Notes: generated by a model from the sequence alone, not told the origin. A stretch of 64,000 nt of DNA from MRBY01 sp943371005 (GCA_943371005.1 CALRTB020000014.1:1-64000); one strand, 5' to 3'. Positions 7,496 to 17,307 are shown, numbered from the stretch's first letter. Program-made: numbers and translations.

Positions 7496-10210
7496 TTAGG
7501 TATCCAAATAGTTGGCGGCGATCGCCGTGGGGATCATCGGCAACATCGGCAGTAAACAGATTAATCCCTGTTGCCAGGTGAGGGGGGCCGTTTGGAAGAG
7601 TTGATTCATGAGGCCCCATTGACTAAAGGCAATCTGCAAAGCGACGGCGACGGCAATGCCGACCAACAGGAGTGGGGCTTGGATGATCGCTTTTGTTTGG
7701 CCGCTGATGTAGCCCATGAGGCTACGACCCAGTTGACTGATACTCAGTAAATAAATGATCCGAGCAGCAACGAGGGCTTGGATCGCCATGGTGCGGGCCA
7801 GGGCTAAATCGCCGGTGCTGGTTTTGATCCATTCAAAAATGCCAAAAATGAGAATCCAGTTAAAGATAGAAATAATCCCGATCCGTCGGAGGAGTTTGGG
7901 GGTAATCAGGGGTTCGTTGGGATTGCGGGGGGGGGATTGCATAATCCCGGCGGGCTTGGCTTCAAAGGCGAGGGGCACAGTCATGGTGATCGAGTTGATC
8001 ATATTCAGCCACAGCACCTGCAAAGACAGAATGGGCAAATCCCGCGCCAGCAAAACACTGATCAAGATTGTCATCGATTCACCGCCATTGACGGGCAAGA
8101 GGAAGGCGATCGCCTTGCGGAGATTGCGGTAAACGGTGCGTCCTTCTTCGACGGCAGCTTCAATGGAGGCAAAATTATCATCGGTGAGCAACATATCGGC
8201 GGATTCCCTGGCGACCTCCGTGCCGCCTTTCCCCATGGCGATGCCGATGTCAGCTTGTTTGAGGGCTGGGGCATCGTTCACGCCATCGCCAGTCATGGCC
8301 ACAATATCGCCTTTTTTCTGGAGGGCTTCGACGAGGGCCAGTTTTTGGGCTGGGGCAACCCGTGCAAAGACCGATCCTGTTTCGGCGGCCTCAGCTAGGC
8401 TTTGGGGATCCATTTTTTCAAGGTCTTGACCCTCGAAGGCGATTACTGTTTCTCCGGTGCGAATCCCCATGCGTTGGGCGATCGCCTTGGCGGTGGCAAT
8501 GTGATCGCCGGTGATCATCTTGACGTTAATTCCTGCTGTTTGGCAGGCATGGACAGCGGCGATCGCCTCCGGTCGGGGGGGATCAATCATTCCCTGGAGC
8601 CCTAAAAACTCAAGGCCCGTGGCGAGATCCTCGTGGTCAACGCTGTGTTGGTGACTGCTCACCTCTTTTTTCGCAAAGGCGAGAACCCGTAACCCCTTAG
8701 TGGCCATGGTCTCTACCACTGCTTCGATGGCCGCAGGATCGAGGGCGATCGCCTGGCCATCGTCCAATAGCATCGTTTCACAGCGACGTAACAAAGATTC
8801 CACTGACCCTTTCACATAGATTGTCCGCCCCGTACCATCATGGAGCGTCGCCATGTATTGATATTCCGACTCAAAGGGAATCGAATCGAGCCGGGGCCGC
8901 TGGGCGTCTAAACCCACCTGGCTGAGACCCGCCTTCGCCGCAGCGGTAATCAATGCTCCCTCCGTTGGATCGCCCACCACTGACCAATCATCGCCCGTTT
9001 GTTTCAGTTGGGAATCGTTGCAGAGCAAACCTGCCGTGAGACATTCTGCCAGGATCGGCGGTAAGGTTTCAAAGCTGGCCTCTCCATCATCACCGGTTGC
9101 AGCCAGGTAAACCTCTCCCTTCGGACTGTAACCACTGCCACTCGCTTTGTAATGGACATCCCCGGCATAGATCGCCTGGACAGTCATCTGATTTTCGGTG
9201 AGGGTGCCCGTTTTATCGGAACAAACCACGGTGGCACTACCGAGGGCTTCCACGGCTGGTAATTTACGGATAATGGCGTGGCGGCGAGCCATCCGGTTCA
9301 CCCCAATCGCTAGGGTAATCGTCACTACGGCGGGTAATCCTTCAGGAATCGCACTCACGGCCAGGGCCACGGCGGCTTCAAACATCTCGGCGAGGTCGCC
9401 CCCCCGGCCCCAACCAATGGCAAAGGTGAGGGTCGCCAGGGTCAAGATCACATACAGAAGAGAATGACTGAATTTGGTGAATTTTCGGGTCAGCGGTGTG
9501 GTTAAACTGACCTGTTTTTCCATGGATTGGGAAATCTGCCCCATTTCCGTCTGATTGGCGATCGCCACGACGATGCCTGTGCCCTGACCAAAGGTGACAA
9601 AGCTCCCTGCATAGGCCATATTGCGGCGATCGCCGAGGGGCGTGTCCAAGGGCAAAGAACCTAATTTTTTCTCGACGGGCACTGCTTCACCGGTTAGGGC
9701 CGACTCGTCAATTTGGAGGTTCCGCACCTTGAGCAACCGTAGATCCGCCGGAACTTTGTCCCCGGAAGCCAACAGCACAATATCGCCAGGCACTAAATCC
9801 CGCGACGGAATCCGGAGGGTGTTGCCTTCCCGCAGAACCATCGCTTCGGTGGTAACTGCTTTAGCCAGGGAGGCGATCGCCCCTTCCGCCTTAGCTTCTT
9901 GGATATAACCAATCACCGCATTAATGAAAGTAACTCCCCAGATGACCCAGGCATTCGTCCAGGAACCCAAGGCCGCCTTAATACTCCCAGCGATAATTAA
10001 GATGTATAGAAGGGGCTGATGGAACTGCAACAGAAAACGCAACCAAGCCGGTTTCCCAGCCCGAAACTTCAATTCATTCCAGCCATACTGCTCATAACGC
10101 TGGGCCACTGCCTCTGGTGATAATCCCCGTTCTGCATCGCTCTGGAAAGTCTGAATCAATGCGGCCTCAGGTTGGGCATGGCAGGGAGGAAGTGATGATG
10201 ACGCTGGCAT
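7496..10210 (-). CDS. Cation-transporting P2-type ATPase (Ca2+/Na+/K+ class)
   Basis: A 904-residue membrane pump that uses ATP to move a cation. The order of domains is an N-terminal cation-ATPase domain (about 10-85), two TM helices (66-102), the actuator domain with TGEA (173-176), two TM helices with the P-II signature SAIPEGLP (287-293) and the phosphorylation motif DKTGTLTEN (Asp332). A long nucleotide-binding domain, MTGDGVNDAPALKQADIGIAMG and about six C-terminal TM helices follow. PEGLP and the soluble N-terminus place it with the SERCA/PacL/Pma1-like group rather than heavy-metal pumps. Which ion is carried cannot be read from sequence. It is divergent from proS across 438 bp. Confidence 0.93.
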   Translation of the reverse strand: MPASSSLPPCHAQPEAALIQTFQSDAERGLSPEAVAQRYEQYGWNELKFRAGKPAWLRFLLQFHQPLLYILIIAGSIKAALGSWTNAWVIWGVTFINAVIGYIQEAKAEGAIASLAKAVTTEAMVLREGNTLRIPSRDLVPGDIVLLASGDKVPADLRLLKVRNLQIDESALTGEAVPVEKKLGSLPLDTPLGDRRNMAYAGSFVTFGQGTGIVVAIANQTEMGQISQSMEKQVSLTTPLTRKFTKFSHSLLYVILTLATLTFAIGWGRGGDLAEMFEAAVALAVSAIPEGLPAVVTITLAIGVNRMARRHAIIRKLPAVEALGSATVVCSDKTGTLTENQMTVQAIYAGDVHYKASGSGYSPKGEVYLAATGDDGEASFETLPPILAECLTAGLLCNDSQLKQTGDDWSVVGDPTEGALITAAAKAGLSQVGLDAQRPRLDSIPFESEYQYMATLHDGTGRTIYVKGSVESLLRRCETMLLDDGQAIALDPAAIEAVVETMATKGLRVLAFAKKEVSSHQHSVDHEDLATGLEFLGLQGMIDPPRPEAIAAVHACQTAGINVKMITGDHIATAKAIAQRMGIRTGETVIAFEGQDLEKMDPQSLAEAAETGSVFARVAPAQKLALVEALQKKGDIVAMTGDGVNDAPALKQADIGIAMGKGGTEVARESADMLLTDDNFASIEAAVEEGRTVYRNLRKAIAFLLPVNGGESMTILISVLLARDLPILSLQVLWLNMINSITMTVPLAFEAKPAGIMQSPPRNPNEPLITPKLLRRIGIISIFNWILIFGIFEWIKTSTGDLALARTMAIQALVAARIIYLLSISQLGRSLMGYISGQTKAIIQAPLLLVGIAVAVALQIAFSQWGLMNQLFQTAPLTWQQGLICLLPMLPMIPTAIAANYLDT

Positions 10211-10648
10211 AACTTAAGCTTAAAGATAAACTTTCACATTTAATCCTCCAAATTCTAGCAATTTAGTTCTATAAAATTGTGTCGTTAAATTGTTAAGCTT
10301 TTTGTTTATCCTGTTTGAAATATCCTGGGCTAAAATCAAAGCAAAAGTAATCCTGTTCAGCATTCCACCCTCATGTTTGCACCATAAAAAAGTGACGAAT
10401 TTTTTGAAGACTGCCTACACTATTGAATTCTTGGAAATAAATCTTGCTTGATTTTTTTGAAACAAAAAAGAGAGATTTCGTTTCATTTTTTATCGCCAAT
10501 TAATTGACTCACTTTTCTAACCCATACCAGGGAAAAATTGGCTGCCAACGACGTTTTGACCAGGCCCCCGATTCTAAAATGGCAGCAAGTAATCCATAAT
10601 GGGCGATGAATCATTCCATTAGCTGTCACGAAAAAACTCAAAACAACC
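10211..10648 (+). other. AT-rich intergenic region between divergent ATPase and proS genes
   Basis: 438 bp with no credible gene, no HIP1 site and clearly higher AT content than its neighbours. Several A/T tracts are present (for example around 10440-10490). It must contain the promoters of both flanking genes. I could not place either confidently and saw no strong hairpin or tandem repeat. Confidence 0.5.
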
Positions 10649-12454
10649 ATGCGCCTTTCCCAAAGTCTGTTCGTTACCCTCCGAGAAGATCCCGCCGATG
10701 CGGAGATCCCTAGCCACAAGCTCCTGCTGCGGGCCGGCTATATCCGGCGGATTGGGCGGGGGATTTATGCTTACCTACCGTTGATGTGGCGCGTGCTCCA
10801 GAAGGTATCCCAGATTGTCCGGGAAGAGATGAATGCCACCGGTGCCCAGGAAACCCTCTTGCCCCAGTTACAACCCGCAGAGATTTGGCAAGAGTCGGGC
10901 CGTTGGGATACCTATACCCAGGCAGAAGGGATTATGTTTTCCCTGCGCGATCGCCTAGATGGAGAGTTGGGTTTGGGGCCGACCCACGAGGAAGTGATTA
11001 CCACCATTGCCAAGGACATGATCCGCTCCTATCGGCAGTTGCCCCAGCATTTGTACCAGATTCAAACAAAATTCCGCGATGAAATTCGGCCCCGGTTTGG
11101 CTTGATGCGCGGACGGGAATTCATCATGAAAGATGGCTACTCGTTCCATGCTTCCGAGGAATGCCTGAAAAAAACCTACGCAGACATGGATCAGGCGTAC
11201 CGAAATATGTTGCGTCGCTGTGGTCTGCAATTCCGGGCAGTGGAAGCTGACTCCGGGGCCATTGGCGGTTCTGGTTCCCAGGAATTTATGATCCTCGCCG
11301 ATGCGGGGGAAGACGAAATTCTCTACACCGAGGATGAAAAGTACGCGGCGAATACCGAGAAAGCAGTATCTCTGCCCGTTGAGGCGATCGCCTCTCCTTT
11401 CAGTAGTTTTGAAAAACGCGAAACCCCGAATACAGCCACCATTGAATCCCTATGTGACTTCCTAGATTGCTCTCCTACTTGTGTCGTTAAGAATGTCCTT
11501 TATCAGGTGGTTTATAACAATGGCAAAACAGTTTTAGCCTTGATTTCTATTCGGGGTGATCAAGATGTCAATGAAGTGAAATTGCAAAATGAGTTGACAA
11601 AACTAGCACCCAATTATGATGCAAAAACCGTCATTGCTTTAACGGTACCCGATGCCGACGCCCAACAAAAATGGGCCGCAAAAGCATTGCCTTTAGGCTA
11701 TATTTCTCCGACTTTAGATGACAATTTCATTGCTAAAAATAAAGAGGTTTCGGGCGAATTTTTACGCTTAGTTGATCACACCGCAGCAACGTTAAAAAAC
11801 TTCGTTACGGGTGCTGATGAAACGAATTACCATGTCCTTGGTGCAAACTGGGGCACAGAGTTTAAACTGCTTGCATTGCAAGTGGATGTGCGGTTAGCAA
11901 AGACAGGCGATCGCGCTGTCCATGATCCAACCCAAATCCTACAAACGGCGCGGGGCATCGAAGCGGGTCACATTTTCCAATTGGGCACGAAATATTCTGA
12001 GGCGATGAGGGCTACCTTTACCGATGAAAATGGTAAGGAACAACCCCTGGTGATGGGCTGCTATGGCGTGGGTGTTTCCCGTCTGGCCCAAGCAGCAGTG
12101 GAGCAATCCTACGATGAGAATGGCATTATCTGGCCCGTGGCGATCGCCCCTTACCATGCCGTGGTGGTGGTGCCGAATATTAAAGATGCAGAACAGATGG
12201 CCGCTGCGGAAAAACTCTATGCCGATCTCAATGCCGCTGGGGTCGAAACCATCCTCGATGACCGCAATGAACGGGCCGGGGTGAAATTTAAGGATGCAGA
12301 ACTGATTGGTATTCCTTTCCGGGTTGTGACAGGGAAATCCCTTAAAGATGGCAAGGTGGAAGTGGTGCGTCGCAAAGAAGGTGATCGCCAAGATCTTGAC
12401 CTCGATGACGTGGTAACAACCCTAAAAAGTTGGGTCGAAGCCGCAAGCCAGTAA
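10649..12454 (+). CDS. proS: Prolyl-tRNA synthetase (bacterial type with editing domain)
   Basis: Charges tRNA-Pro with proline. At 601 residues it has the bacterial class II layout. Motif 1 and 2 regions lie in the first 200 residues (TYADMDQAYRNMLRRCGLQFRAVEADSGAIGGSGSQEFM). The YbaK-like INS editing domain lies at about 235-390 and includes CVVKNVLYQ and VSGEFLRLVDHTA. Motif 3 is GCYGVGVSRLAQAAVEQ, and an anticodon-binding domain is C-terminal. The insertion domain removes mischarged alanine. The editing-domain DNA is noticeably AT-richer than the flanks. The gene is followed by a strong terminator that abuts the next gene. Confidence 0.97.
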   Translation: MRLSQSLFVTLREDPADAEIPSHKLLLRAGYIRRIGRGIYAYLPLMWRVLQKVSQIVREEMNATGAQETLLPQLQPAEIWQESGRWDTYTQAEGIMFSLRDRLDGELGLGPTHEEVITTIAKDMIRSYRQLPQHLYQIQTKFRDEIRPRFGLMRGREFIMKDGYSFHASEECLKKTYADMDQAYRNMLRRCGLQFRAVEADSGAIGGSGSQEFMILADAGEDEILYTEDEKYAANTEKAVSLPVEAIASPFSSFEKRETPNTATIESLCDFLDCSPTCVVKNVLYQVVYNNGKTVLALISIRGDQDVNEVKLQNELTKLAPNYDAKTVIALTVPDADAQQKWAAKALPLGYISPTLDDNFIAKNKEVSGEFLRLVDHTAATLKNFVTGADETNYHVLGANWGTEFKLLALQVDVRLAKTGDRAVHDPTQILQTARGIEAGHIFQLGTKYSEAMRATFTDENGKEQPLVMGCYGVGVSRLAQAAVEQSYDENGIIWPVAIAPYHAVVVVPNIKDAEQMAAAEKLYADLNAAGVETILDDRNERAGVKFKDAELIGIPFRVVTGKSLKDGKVEVVRRKEGDRQDLDLDDVVTTLKSWVEAASQ

Positions 12455-12460
12455 GCCCCT

Positions 12461-12508
12461 GGGGAAATCGCTATAATGGCCCTAGGGCTAAGCGGTTTCC
12501 CCTTTTTT
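12461..12508 (+). terminator. Strong terminator after proS, containing a TATAAT box
   Basis: GGGGAAATCGCT (12461-12472) pairs with AGCGGTTTCCCC (12491-12502), 12 bp with one G-U pair. An inner GCCCTAGGGC hairpin fills the loop and TTTTTT follows (12503-12508). The loop side carries CTATAATGG (12471-12479), a perfect -10 hexamer. The T-run ends four bases before the ATG of the next gene. Confidence 0.85.
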
Positions 12509-12512
12509 AGCT

Positions 12513-12911
12513 ATGGTTCAAACGCCTAGGATTCCCGATATCACCTACGACCAAGATTATCAACTTTGGCTGCAACAGACCCTCGAAAAATTGCGCCTCC
12601 GGGATTATGCGACTGTCGATTGGGAACATCTAATTGATGAAATAGAATCGATGGGTAAACACGATCGCCACCGCTTCAAGAGTAATTTGATTATTTTATT
12701 GATGCAGTTACTGAAGTGGGACTTTCAAGCAGAAAAACGTTCTGGTAGCTGGGAGTCAATGATTATTGAGCACCGTCGCCGCCTTGTTGACGATTTAGAA
12801 GATTCCCCTAGCCTCAGGCCCTATTTACAGCAAGTTTTGGCCTCTGCCTACACCACGGCATTGCAACGGGCAAAGGCCGAAACAGGCTTGCCCCAAGACT
12901 GCTTTCCCTAG
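12513..12911 (+). CDS. DUF29 family protein
   Basis: A 132-residue, mostly alpha-helical protein matching the DUF29 family widespread in cyanobacteria. The hallmarks are an early YDQDYQLWLQQTLEKLR block, DWEHLIDEIESMGK and a central LLMQLLKWDFQAEKRSGSWESMI segment with conserved Trp residues. Function is unknown. DUF29 genes are often multicopy and frequently sit in mobile or toxin-antitoxin-like contexts. The start ATG lies only four bases after the T-run of the proS terminator, so no separate Shine-Dalgarno site is visible outside the hairpin. Confidence 0.88.
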   Translation: MVQTPRIPDITYDQDYQLWLQQTLEKLRLRDYATVDWEHLIDEIESMGKHDRHRFKSNLIILLMQLLKWDFQAEKRSGSWESMIIEHRRRLVDDLEDSPSLRPYLQQVLASAYTTALQRAKAETGLPQDCFP

Positions 12912-13165
12912 GAATGTCCCTACAATTTAGAGCGGATTCTTGGTTTGGGTTGAGTCATTCAATCTCTATCTTTGTGAACCAAAAACCGCAAATTTACGTC
13001 AAAAATTATGACCCAGGGTTTAGTAATGGCGAGAAAACCTCACCTAAACCGGATGAATTCAATTGCTAAGATTGAACGATAAAACCCCCTGTGGTGTCTC
13101 CCCAGCACCCGGTTCGATGTGGCCATCATCCTAAAACTTTATACAGACTGGATAGAAAAACTTCT

Positions 13166-14365
13166 ATGAGACGATCAAAATTTGTCCAACGATTTACCAC
13201 CCACATTGTTGCCCTCTGTGTGGGCTGTGCCATTACCTTCGGGGCGTTGCAAGGCTCTAGCCAAACCCTTGACCAACCCCTAGCCGATACCAATCCGCCC
13301 CAGGAAGTAGCGGCGGTGCCCGTGGCGGCAGGTCGGAGTTTTGTGGCCGATGCCATTGGTCGGACTGGCCCAGCGGTAGTGCGCCTGGATACGGAAAAAA
13401 CCGTGGTGCGCCGCTTCCAAGACCCATTTATGAATGATCCATTTTTCCGGGAATTTTTTGGCGATCGCTTTGGGATGCAATTCCCCGACGAACAGCGTCA
13501 GGTACTTACCGGACAAGGATCTGGGTTTATTACAGATCGGTCTGGGGTGATCCTTACCAATGCCCACGTTGTGAGTGGTGCTGACCGCGTTACTGTGACG
13601 CTAAAAGATGGCCGCAGCTTTGAAGGGGAAGTAAAGGGTACCGACGAAGTAACCGATCTGGCCGTGGTAAAAATTGACCCGAAAAATGAGTCTATTCCCG
13701 TGGCTCCCCTGGGTGATTCTGGTTCTGTGCAGGTGGGTGACTGGGCGATCGCCGTAGGTAATCCGGTCGGTCTGAATAATACCGTTACCCTGGGGATTAT
13801 CAGTACCCTGGAGCGGTCTTCGGCCCAGGCGGGGATTCCCGATAAGCGCGTCGATTTTCTCCAGACCGATGCCGCCATTAACCCCGGTAACTCCGGTGGC
13901 CCCCTCCTCAACTCCGACGGTGAAGTGATTGGGATTAATACAGCGATCCGCCGGGATGCGATGGGCATCGGGTTTGCGATCCCGATTAACAAAGCCAAGG
14001 AGCTTGAACCCACCCTCGCCGCTGGGAAAGAAGTCCCCCACCCCTTTATTGGGATTCGGATGGTGAGCCTTACACCAGAACTGGCGAAGGAAAATAATGC
14101 TGACCCCAATTCCATCGTACTTTTACCGGAAGTGAATGGGGCGCTGGTACTGGGTGTAGTGCCGGGTAGTCCAGCAGAAACAGCTGGCCTGCGTCGGGGC
14201 GATGTAATCACGAAAATCAATGGTAAGGCGATCGCCAATGCCCAACAACTCCAGGAAACCGTTGAAAAGAGTGGTGTTGATGCCAGCTTGAAGGTGGAAC
14301 TCCGCCGGGGCGATCGCACCTCAGAAATCACCTTGAGAACGGCACAAATGCAAGGGGTTTCCTAA
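13166..14365 (+). CDS. HtrA/Deg-family serine protease with PDZ domain
   Basis: A periplasmic or lumenal protease/chaperone of 399 residues. The chosen ATG starts a basic, then hydrophobic signal segment (MRRSKF, then IVALCVGCAITFGAL), which a GTG-started longer frame would bury. The trypsin-like domain has the triad His134 (NAHVVSG), Asp164 (TDLAVVKI) and Ser243 (GNSGGPLL). One PDZ domain occupies about 295-395 (GVVPGSPAETAGLRRGDVITKING). Cyanobacteria have three paralogues, HtrA, HhoA and HhoB. The single PDZ and size fit all three, so no symbol is assigned. It is followed by a terminator. Confidence 0.93.
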   Translation: MRRSKFVQRFTTHIVALCVGCAITFGALQGSSQTLDQPLADTNPPQEVAAVPVAAGRSFVADAIGRTGPAVVRLDTEKTVVRRFQDPFMNDPFFREFFGDRFGMQFPDEQRQVLTGQGSGFITDRSGVILTNAHVVSGADRVTVTLKDGRSFEGEVKGTDEVTDLAVVKIDPKNESIPVAPLGDSGSVQVGDWAIAVGNPVGLNNTVTLGIISTLERSSAQAGIPDKRVDFLQTDAAINPGNSGGPLLNSDGEVIGINTAIRRDAMGIGFAIPINKAKELEPTLAAGKEVPHPFIGIRMVSLTPELAKENNADPNSIVLLPEVNGALVLGVVPGSPAETAGLRRGDVITKINGKAIANAQQLQETVEKSGVDASLKVELRRGDRTSEITLRTAQMQGVS

Positions 14366-14390
14366 GCTCAGTTTTTTCAATTGAAATTTC

Positions 14391-14429
14391 CCCCAAGGTC
14401 TCCGGGTGCACAACCTGGGGACTTTTTTT
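14391..14429 (+). terminator. Rho-independent terminator of the HtrA-type gene
   Basis: CCCCAAGGT and ACCTGGGG form a stem with one bulged A, followed by TTTTTTT. It lies 25 bp after the stop codon and a few bases before the end of the convergent fmt gene. Confidence 0.7.
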
Positions 14430-14434
14430 GCGCT

Positions 14435-15421
14435 CTAGCCTAGAGATTCACCGACAGTTAAGCGCATCCCGTTGACCATATCCCAACCGGACTGGGGTTT
14501 TTTACCGCTGGGTTGCACTTGTTTGAGCAATAAAAGTCCGTCCCCAGTTTGAATAATTGGCCCAAATTTTTTGGCGATCGCCACAATTTCCCCGACCTTC
14601 CCTGTGCTCCCAATCAATTCTTTGAGGGGTTCATATGCTGCGGGGTACTGTACGAAGCATTCCGGCACGATGGGAATCGTTTCTAAAACTTTTAAAGGTT
14701 TATCGCGGCAGGTGGTGCTGCAGTTGGGATAGAAACCGCGCACTTGGTTATGTAAAGCGATCGCCCCTTTTTGCCAATCTAGCTGAAAATCTTCCTTCTG
14801 AATGAGCGGTGCATAGGTGGCTTGGTCTGGATCTTGAGGAATGGGAGTGATTTTTCCTTGAGCAAGTTGAATGAGGGTTTCTGTCAATAAAGCTGCCCCG
14901 GAGATCGCTAATTTCACTGCCAAATCATGGGCATTGTCCCAAAGATCAATGGGCGTTTCAGCCTTGAGGAGCATTGCCCCGGTATCCATCCCCTCATCCA
15001 TGAGCATGGTAGTCATCCCCGTCACCGTTTCTCCCTGGACTAAGCTCCACTGGATCGGCGCAGCCCCGCGATATTTCGGCAACAGGGAGCCATGGCCATT
15101 GACACAGCCGAGCCGGGGCATCTGGAGAATTTGCGGCGAGAGCAACTGCCCGTAGGCGACCACCGCAAACACATCGGCCTTGAGGTTTTCGAGAATTGCC
15201 AGGGTTTCAGAGTCTTTTTTGATGCGCTTCGGTTGCCAGACGGGGAGATCATGGGCGATCGCCACTTTTTTCACCGCTGACGGAATCAGTTGACTACCCC
15301 GGCCCCGCCGCTTATCCGGTTGGGTGACGACCCCCAGCACTGCAATGTCTGGATGAGTCAGAAGGGCTTCTAGGTAGGGCACCGCAAATTGGGGTGTGCC
15401 GAAAAAGACAACTTTAAGCAT
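14435..15421 (-). CDS. fmt: Methionyl-tRNA formyltransferase
   Basis: Formylates the amino group of Met-tRNA-fMet from 10-formyl-THF for translation initiation. The start MLKVVFFGTPQFAVPYL is chosen over an in-frame ATG six codons upstream because family members begin at this strand. It has the catalytic formyltransferase block NGHGSLLPKYRGAAPIQW with the Asn/His pair, and the later Asp in TGMTTMLMDEGMDTGAML. A C-terminal OB-fold tRNA-binding domain follows. The length of about 328 residues is normal. It is convergent with the HtrA-type gene. Confidence 0.96.
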   Translation of the reverse strand: MLKVVFFGTPQFAVPYLEALLTHPDIAVLGVVTQPDKRRGRGSQLIPSAVKKVAIAHDLPVWQPKRIKKDSETLAILENLKADVFAVVAYGQLLSPQILQMPRLGCVNGHGSLLPKYRGAAPIQWSLVQGETVTGMTTMLMDEGMDTGAMLLKAETPIDLWDNAHDLAVKLAISGAALLTETLIQLAQGKITPIPQDPDQATYAPLIQKEDFQLDWQKGAIALHNQVRGFYPNCSTTCRDKPLKVLETIPIVPECFVQYPAAYEPLKELIGSTGKVGEIVAIAKKFGPIIQTGDGLLLLKQVQPSGKKPQSGWDMVNGMRLTVGESLG

Positions 15422-15482
15422 GGGGAAAAAAGCAACCAAGCGTGCAATCAGCCTCTCACTTTAGCGCAGATCTCCCCAGAGC

Positions 15483-17009
15483 TTAAGCACCAACGGCTTC
15501 CTTAGCGGCATAGAGCACTTCCAGGGAAATTTCACTCAGTCCTTGGGCACGGGCATATTTTTCGGTGTTGCGCTTCACCTTGCCCCGCACAAATCCGGGT
15601 ACTTTGTTCAGTTGCCCCTGGGCCTCTGTAGTCCAATTCAGGTCAGAACTGGCCGACATAGTCGTGGTGATCACTTCCTTGGTATCGTGGCCGCCAAAGA
15701 TTTCGAGCAAGTGGTCTTCCATGCCCAGGGTGAAGGAGTTGTAGACCAAATCTGCAAGTTGATTGGTGCCTTCGTAGCCCACGAAAGGTCGATAACCAAT
15801 GGGGAAGTTTTGGATATGGATCGGCGCGGCAATCACCCCACAGGGAATATTCAACCGTTTGCCCACGTGGCGTTCCATCTGGGTGCCAAAAATTGCGGCG
15901 GGTTCTAGGCGGGCGATCGCATCGGCAATTTCGCCGTGGTCTTCACTGATTAAAATCTCATCACAATATTCGCTCACCTCTTGGCGGAACCAGTCGGCAT
16001 CATGCTTACAGTAAGTACCGGCGAGGACAACATGGATGCCCATTTCCCGCGCCAGAATTTTTGTCATGGCGGCGGCATGGGTGTTATCCCCAAAGACGAT
16101 CGCCTTTTTGCCGGTTAAATTTTGGCAGTCAATGGAACGACTAAACCAAGCCGCCTGGGACACATGGAGGGTTTGTTCTTCGATGAAAGCTTCGTAATCG
16201 GCTGTGGCCCCTTGGTCATTAATCACCCCTTGGATCGCGCGGATGCAACGGGCTGTTTCCACAACGCCCATGGGGGTAATGTCCACATAGGGTTGATCGA
16301 ATTCCTGTTCTAGATATTTCGCAGTGCTCAAGCCCAATTCCCGGTAAGGCACGAGGTTAAACCAGGCCTGGGGCAATTTTTTCAAATCATGGACAGAGGC
16401 TTTGTCGGGAATGACCAAATTCACGCTAATCCCTAACTCGGCCATGAGGGTTTTCAGTTCACGGATGTCGTGGTTGTTGTGGAAACCGAGGGTCGAGATC
16501 CCAATAATATTCACCGAGGGTTGTGGGGTTTTCTCGGTGGCTAGGTTTTCTTGTTTTCGGGCTTTATTGATATAAAACTGAACAATTTGCTGGAGAGTGC
16601 GATCGCCGGCCTGGAGTTCATTGACCCGGTAGTGGTTCACATCGGCCAGGATAACATCACCCTTCGCATCTAACTGGGCACGGGCAACAAAATTTTCGAG
16701 GTCTTCCTGGAGGATGCTCGAGGTGCAAGTGGGGGTCAGGACAATTAAGTCTGGTTGTTCCTCTTGATCTTTACGGACAATATTATCGACAACTTTTTCT
16801 TGGGAGCCCCGCGCCAGAACATTGCGATCCACAATACTAGCGGTGACAGGGGTGAAGTTGCGTTCCCGTTCTAACATCGAACGCATCACATTAAAGTAAT
16901 CATCACCTAAAGGAGCGTGCATAATCGCATGGACATTTTTGAAGGAACTGGCAATGCGTAACGTGCCGATGTGGGCTGGGCCTGCATACATCCAATAGGC
17001 AAGTTTCAT
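15483..17009 (-). CDS. chlB: Light-independent protochlorophyllide reductase subunit B
   Basis: Together with ChlN it forms the NB component of the dark-operative protochlorophyllide reductase, which receives electrons from the ChlL Fe protein and reduces ring D in chlorophyll synthesis without light. The start MKLAYWMYAGPAH gives 508 residues, the usual ChlB size. Nitrogenase-like features include LTPTCTSSILQEDLENF and GVIAAPIHIQNFPIGYRPFVGYEG, with a C-terminal PCP-reductase helix region. chlN and chlL are not adjacent. Transcription is leftward into fmt, with only 61 bp between them and no visible terminator. Confidence 0.97.
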   Translation of the reverse strand: MKLAYWMYAGPAHIGTLRIASSFKNVHAIMHAPLGDDYFNVMRSMLERERNFTPVTASIVDRNVLARGSQEKVVDNIVRKDQEEQPDLIVLTPTCTSSILQEDLENFVARAQLDAKGDVILADVNHYRVNELQAGDRTLQQIVQFYINKARKQENLATEKTPQPSVNIIGISTLGFHNNHDIRELKTLMAELGISVNLVIPDKASVHDLKKLPQAWFNLVPYRELGLSTAKYLEQEFDQPYVDITPMGVVETARCIRAIQGVINDQGATADYEAFIEEQTLHVSQAAWFSRSIDCQNLTGKKAIVFGDNTHAAAMTKILAREMGIHVVLAGTYCKHDADWFRQEVSEYCDEILISEDHGEIADAIARLEPAAIFGTQMERHVGKRLNIPCGVIAAPIHIQNFPIGYRPFVGYEGTNQLADLVYNSFTLGMEDHLLEIFGGHDTKEVITTTMSASSDLNWTTEAQGQLNKVPGFVRGKVKRNTEKYARAQGLSEISLEVLYAAKEAVGA

Positions 17010-17307
17010 AGGTATTTTTACTCCCAAAAAAAACTGGTTTGTGATCAAAAGTGATCTCAGTCAGTGTCATTTTCGCAAATGATTTTCGGGTTCTCGGAGA
17101 AGAAAACAAAAGTCAATAAAACGATGTATCTCGCAAAGAAAAGGGGGCTATTTCAAGGCAGGATGCGACGAGAAAGTGTTACCGTTTGTTTTCTTTAATG
17201 AATTTCAAGATTTGGCTCGATGGTGATTCGCCGTCAAGAACTTTAGGAGAGGATATACAATGCAATTTAACTAATGCTGCTTGATTGCAATCGTTTTTGT
17301 TTCTGCC
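17010..17307 (+). other. Divergent intergenic region between chlB and the next + strand gene
   Basis: 298 bp without a supported gene. It should hold the chlB promoter on the minus strand. A good ribosome-binding motif (GGAGAGG near 17247) precedes a four-codon reading frame, ATG CAA TTT AAC stop, just before the next gene. This could be a leader peptide but is more likely chance. Confidence 0.35.

Noticed and set aside
13498..14331. A 277-codon minus-strand frame opposite the HtrA-type protease
   Set aside because: Low-complexity Ser/Pro/Arg translation exactly opposite a gene with an intact catalytic triad. No ribosome site.
17247..17274. Leader peptide MQFN before the 134-residue gene
   Set aside because: Only four codons, no regulatory amino-acid run and no attenuator hairpin after it.
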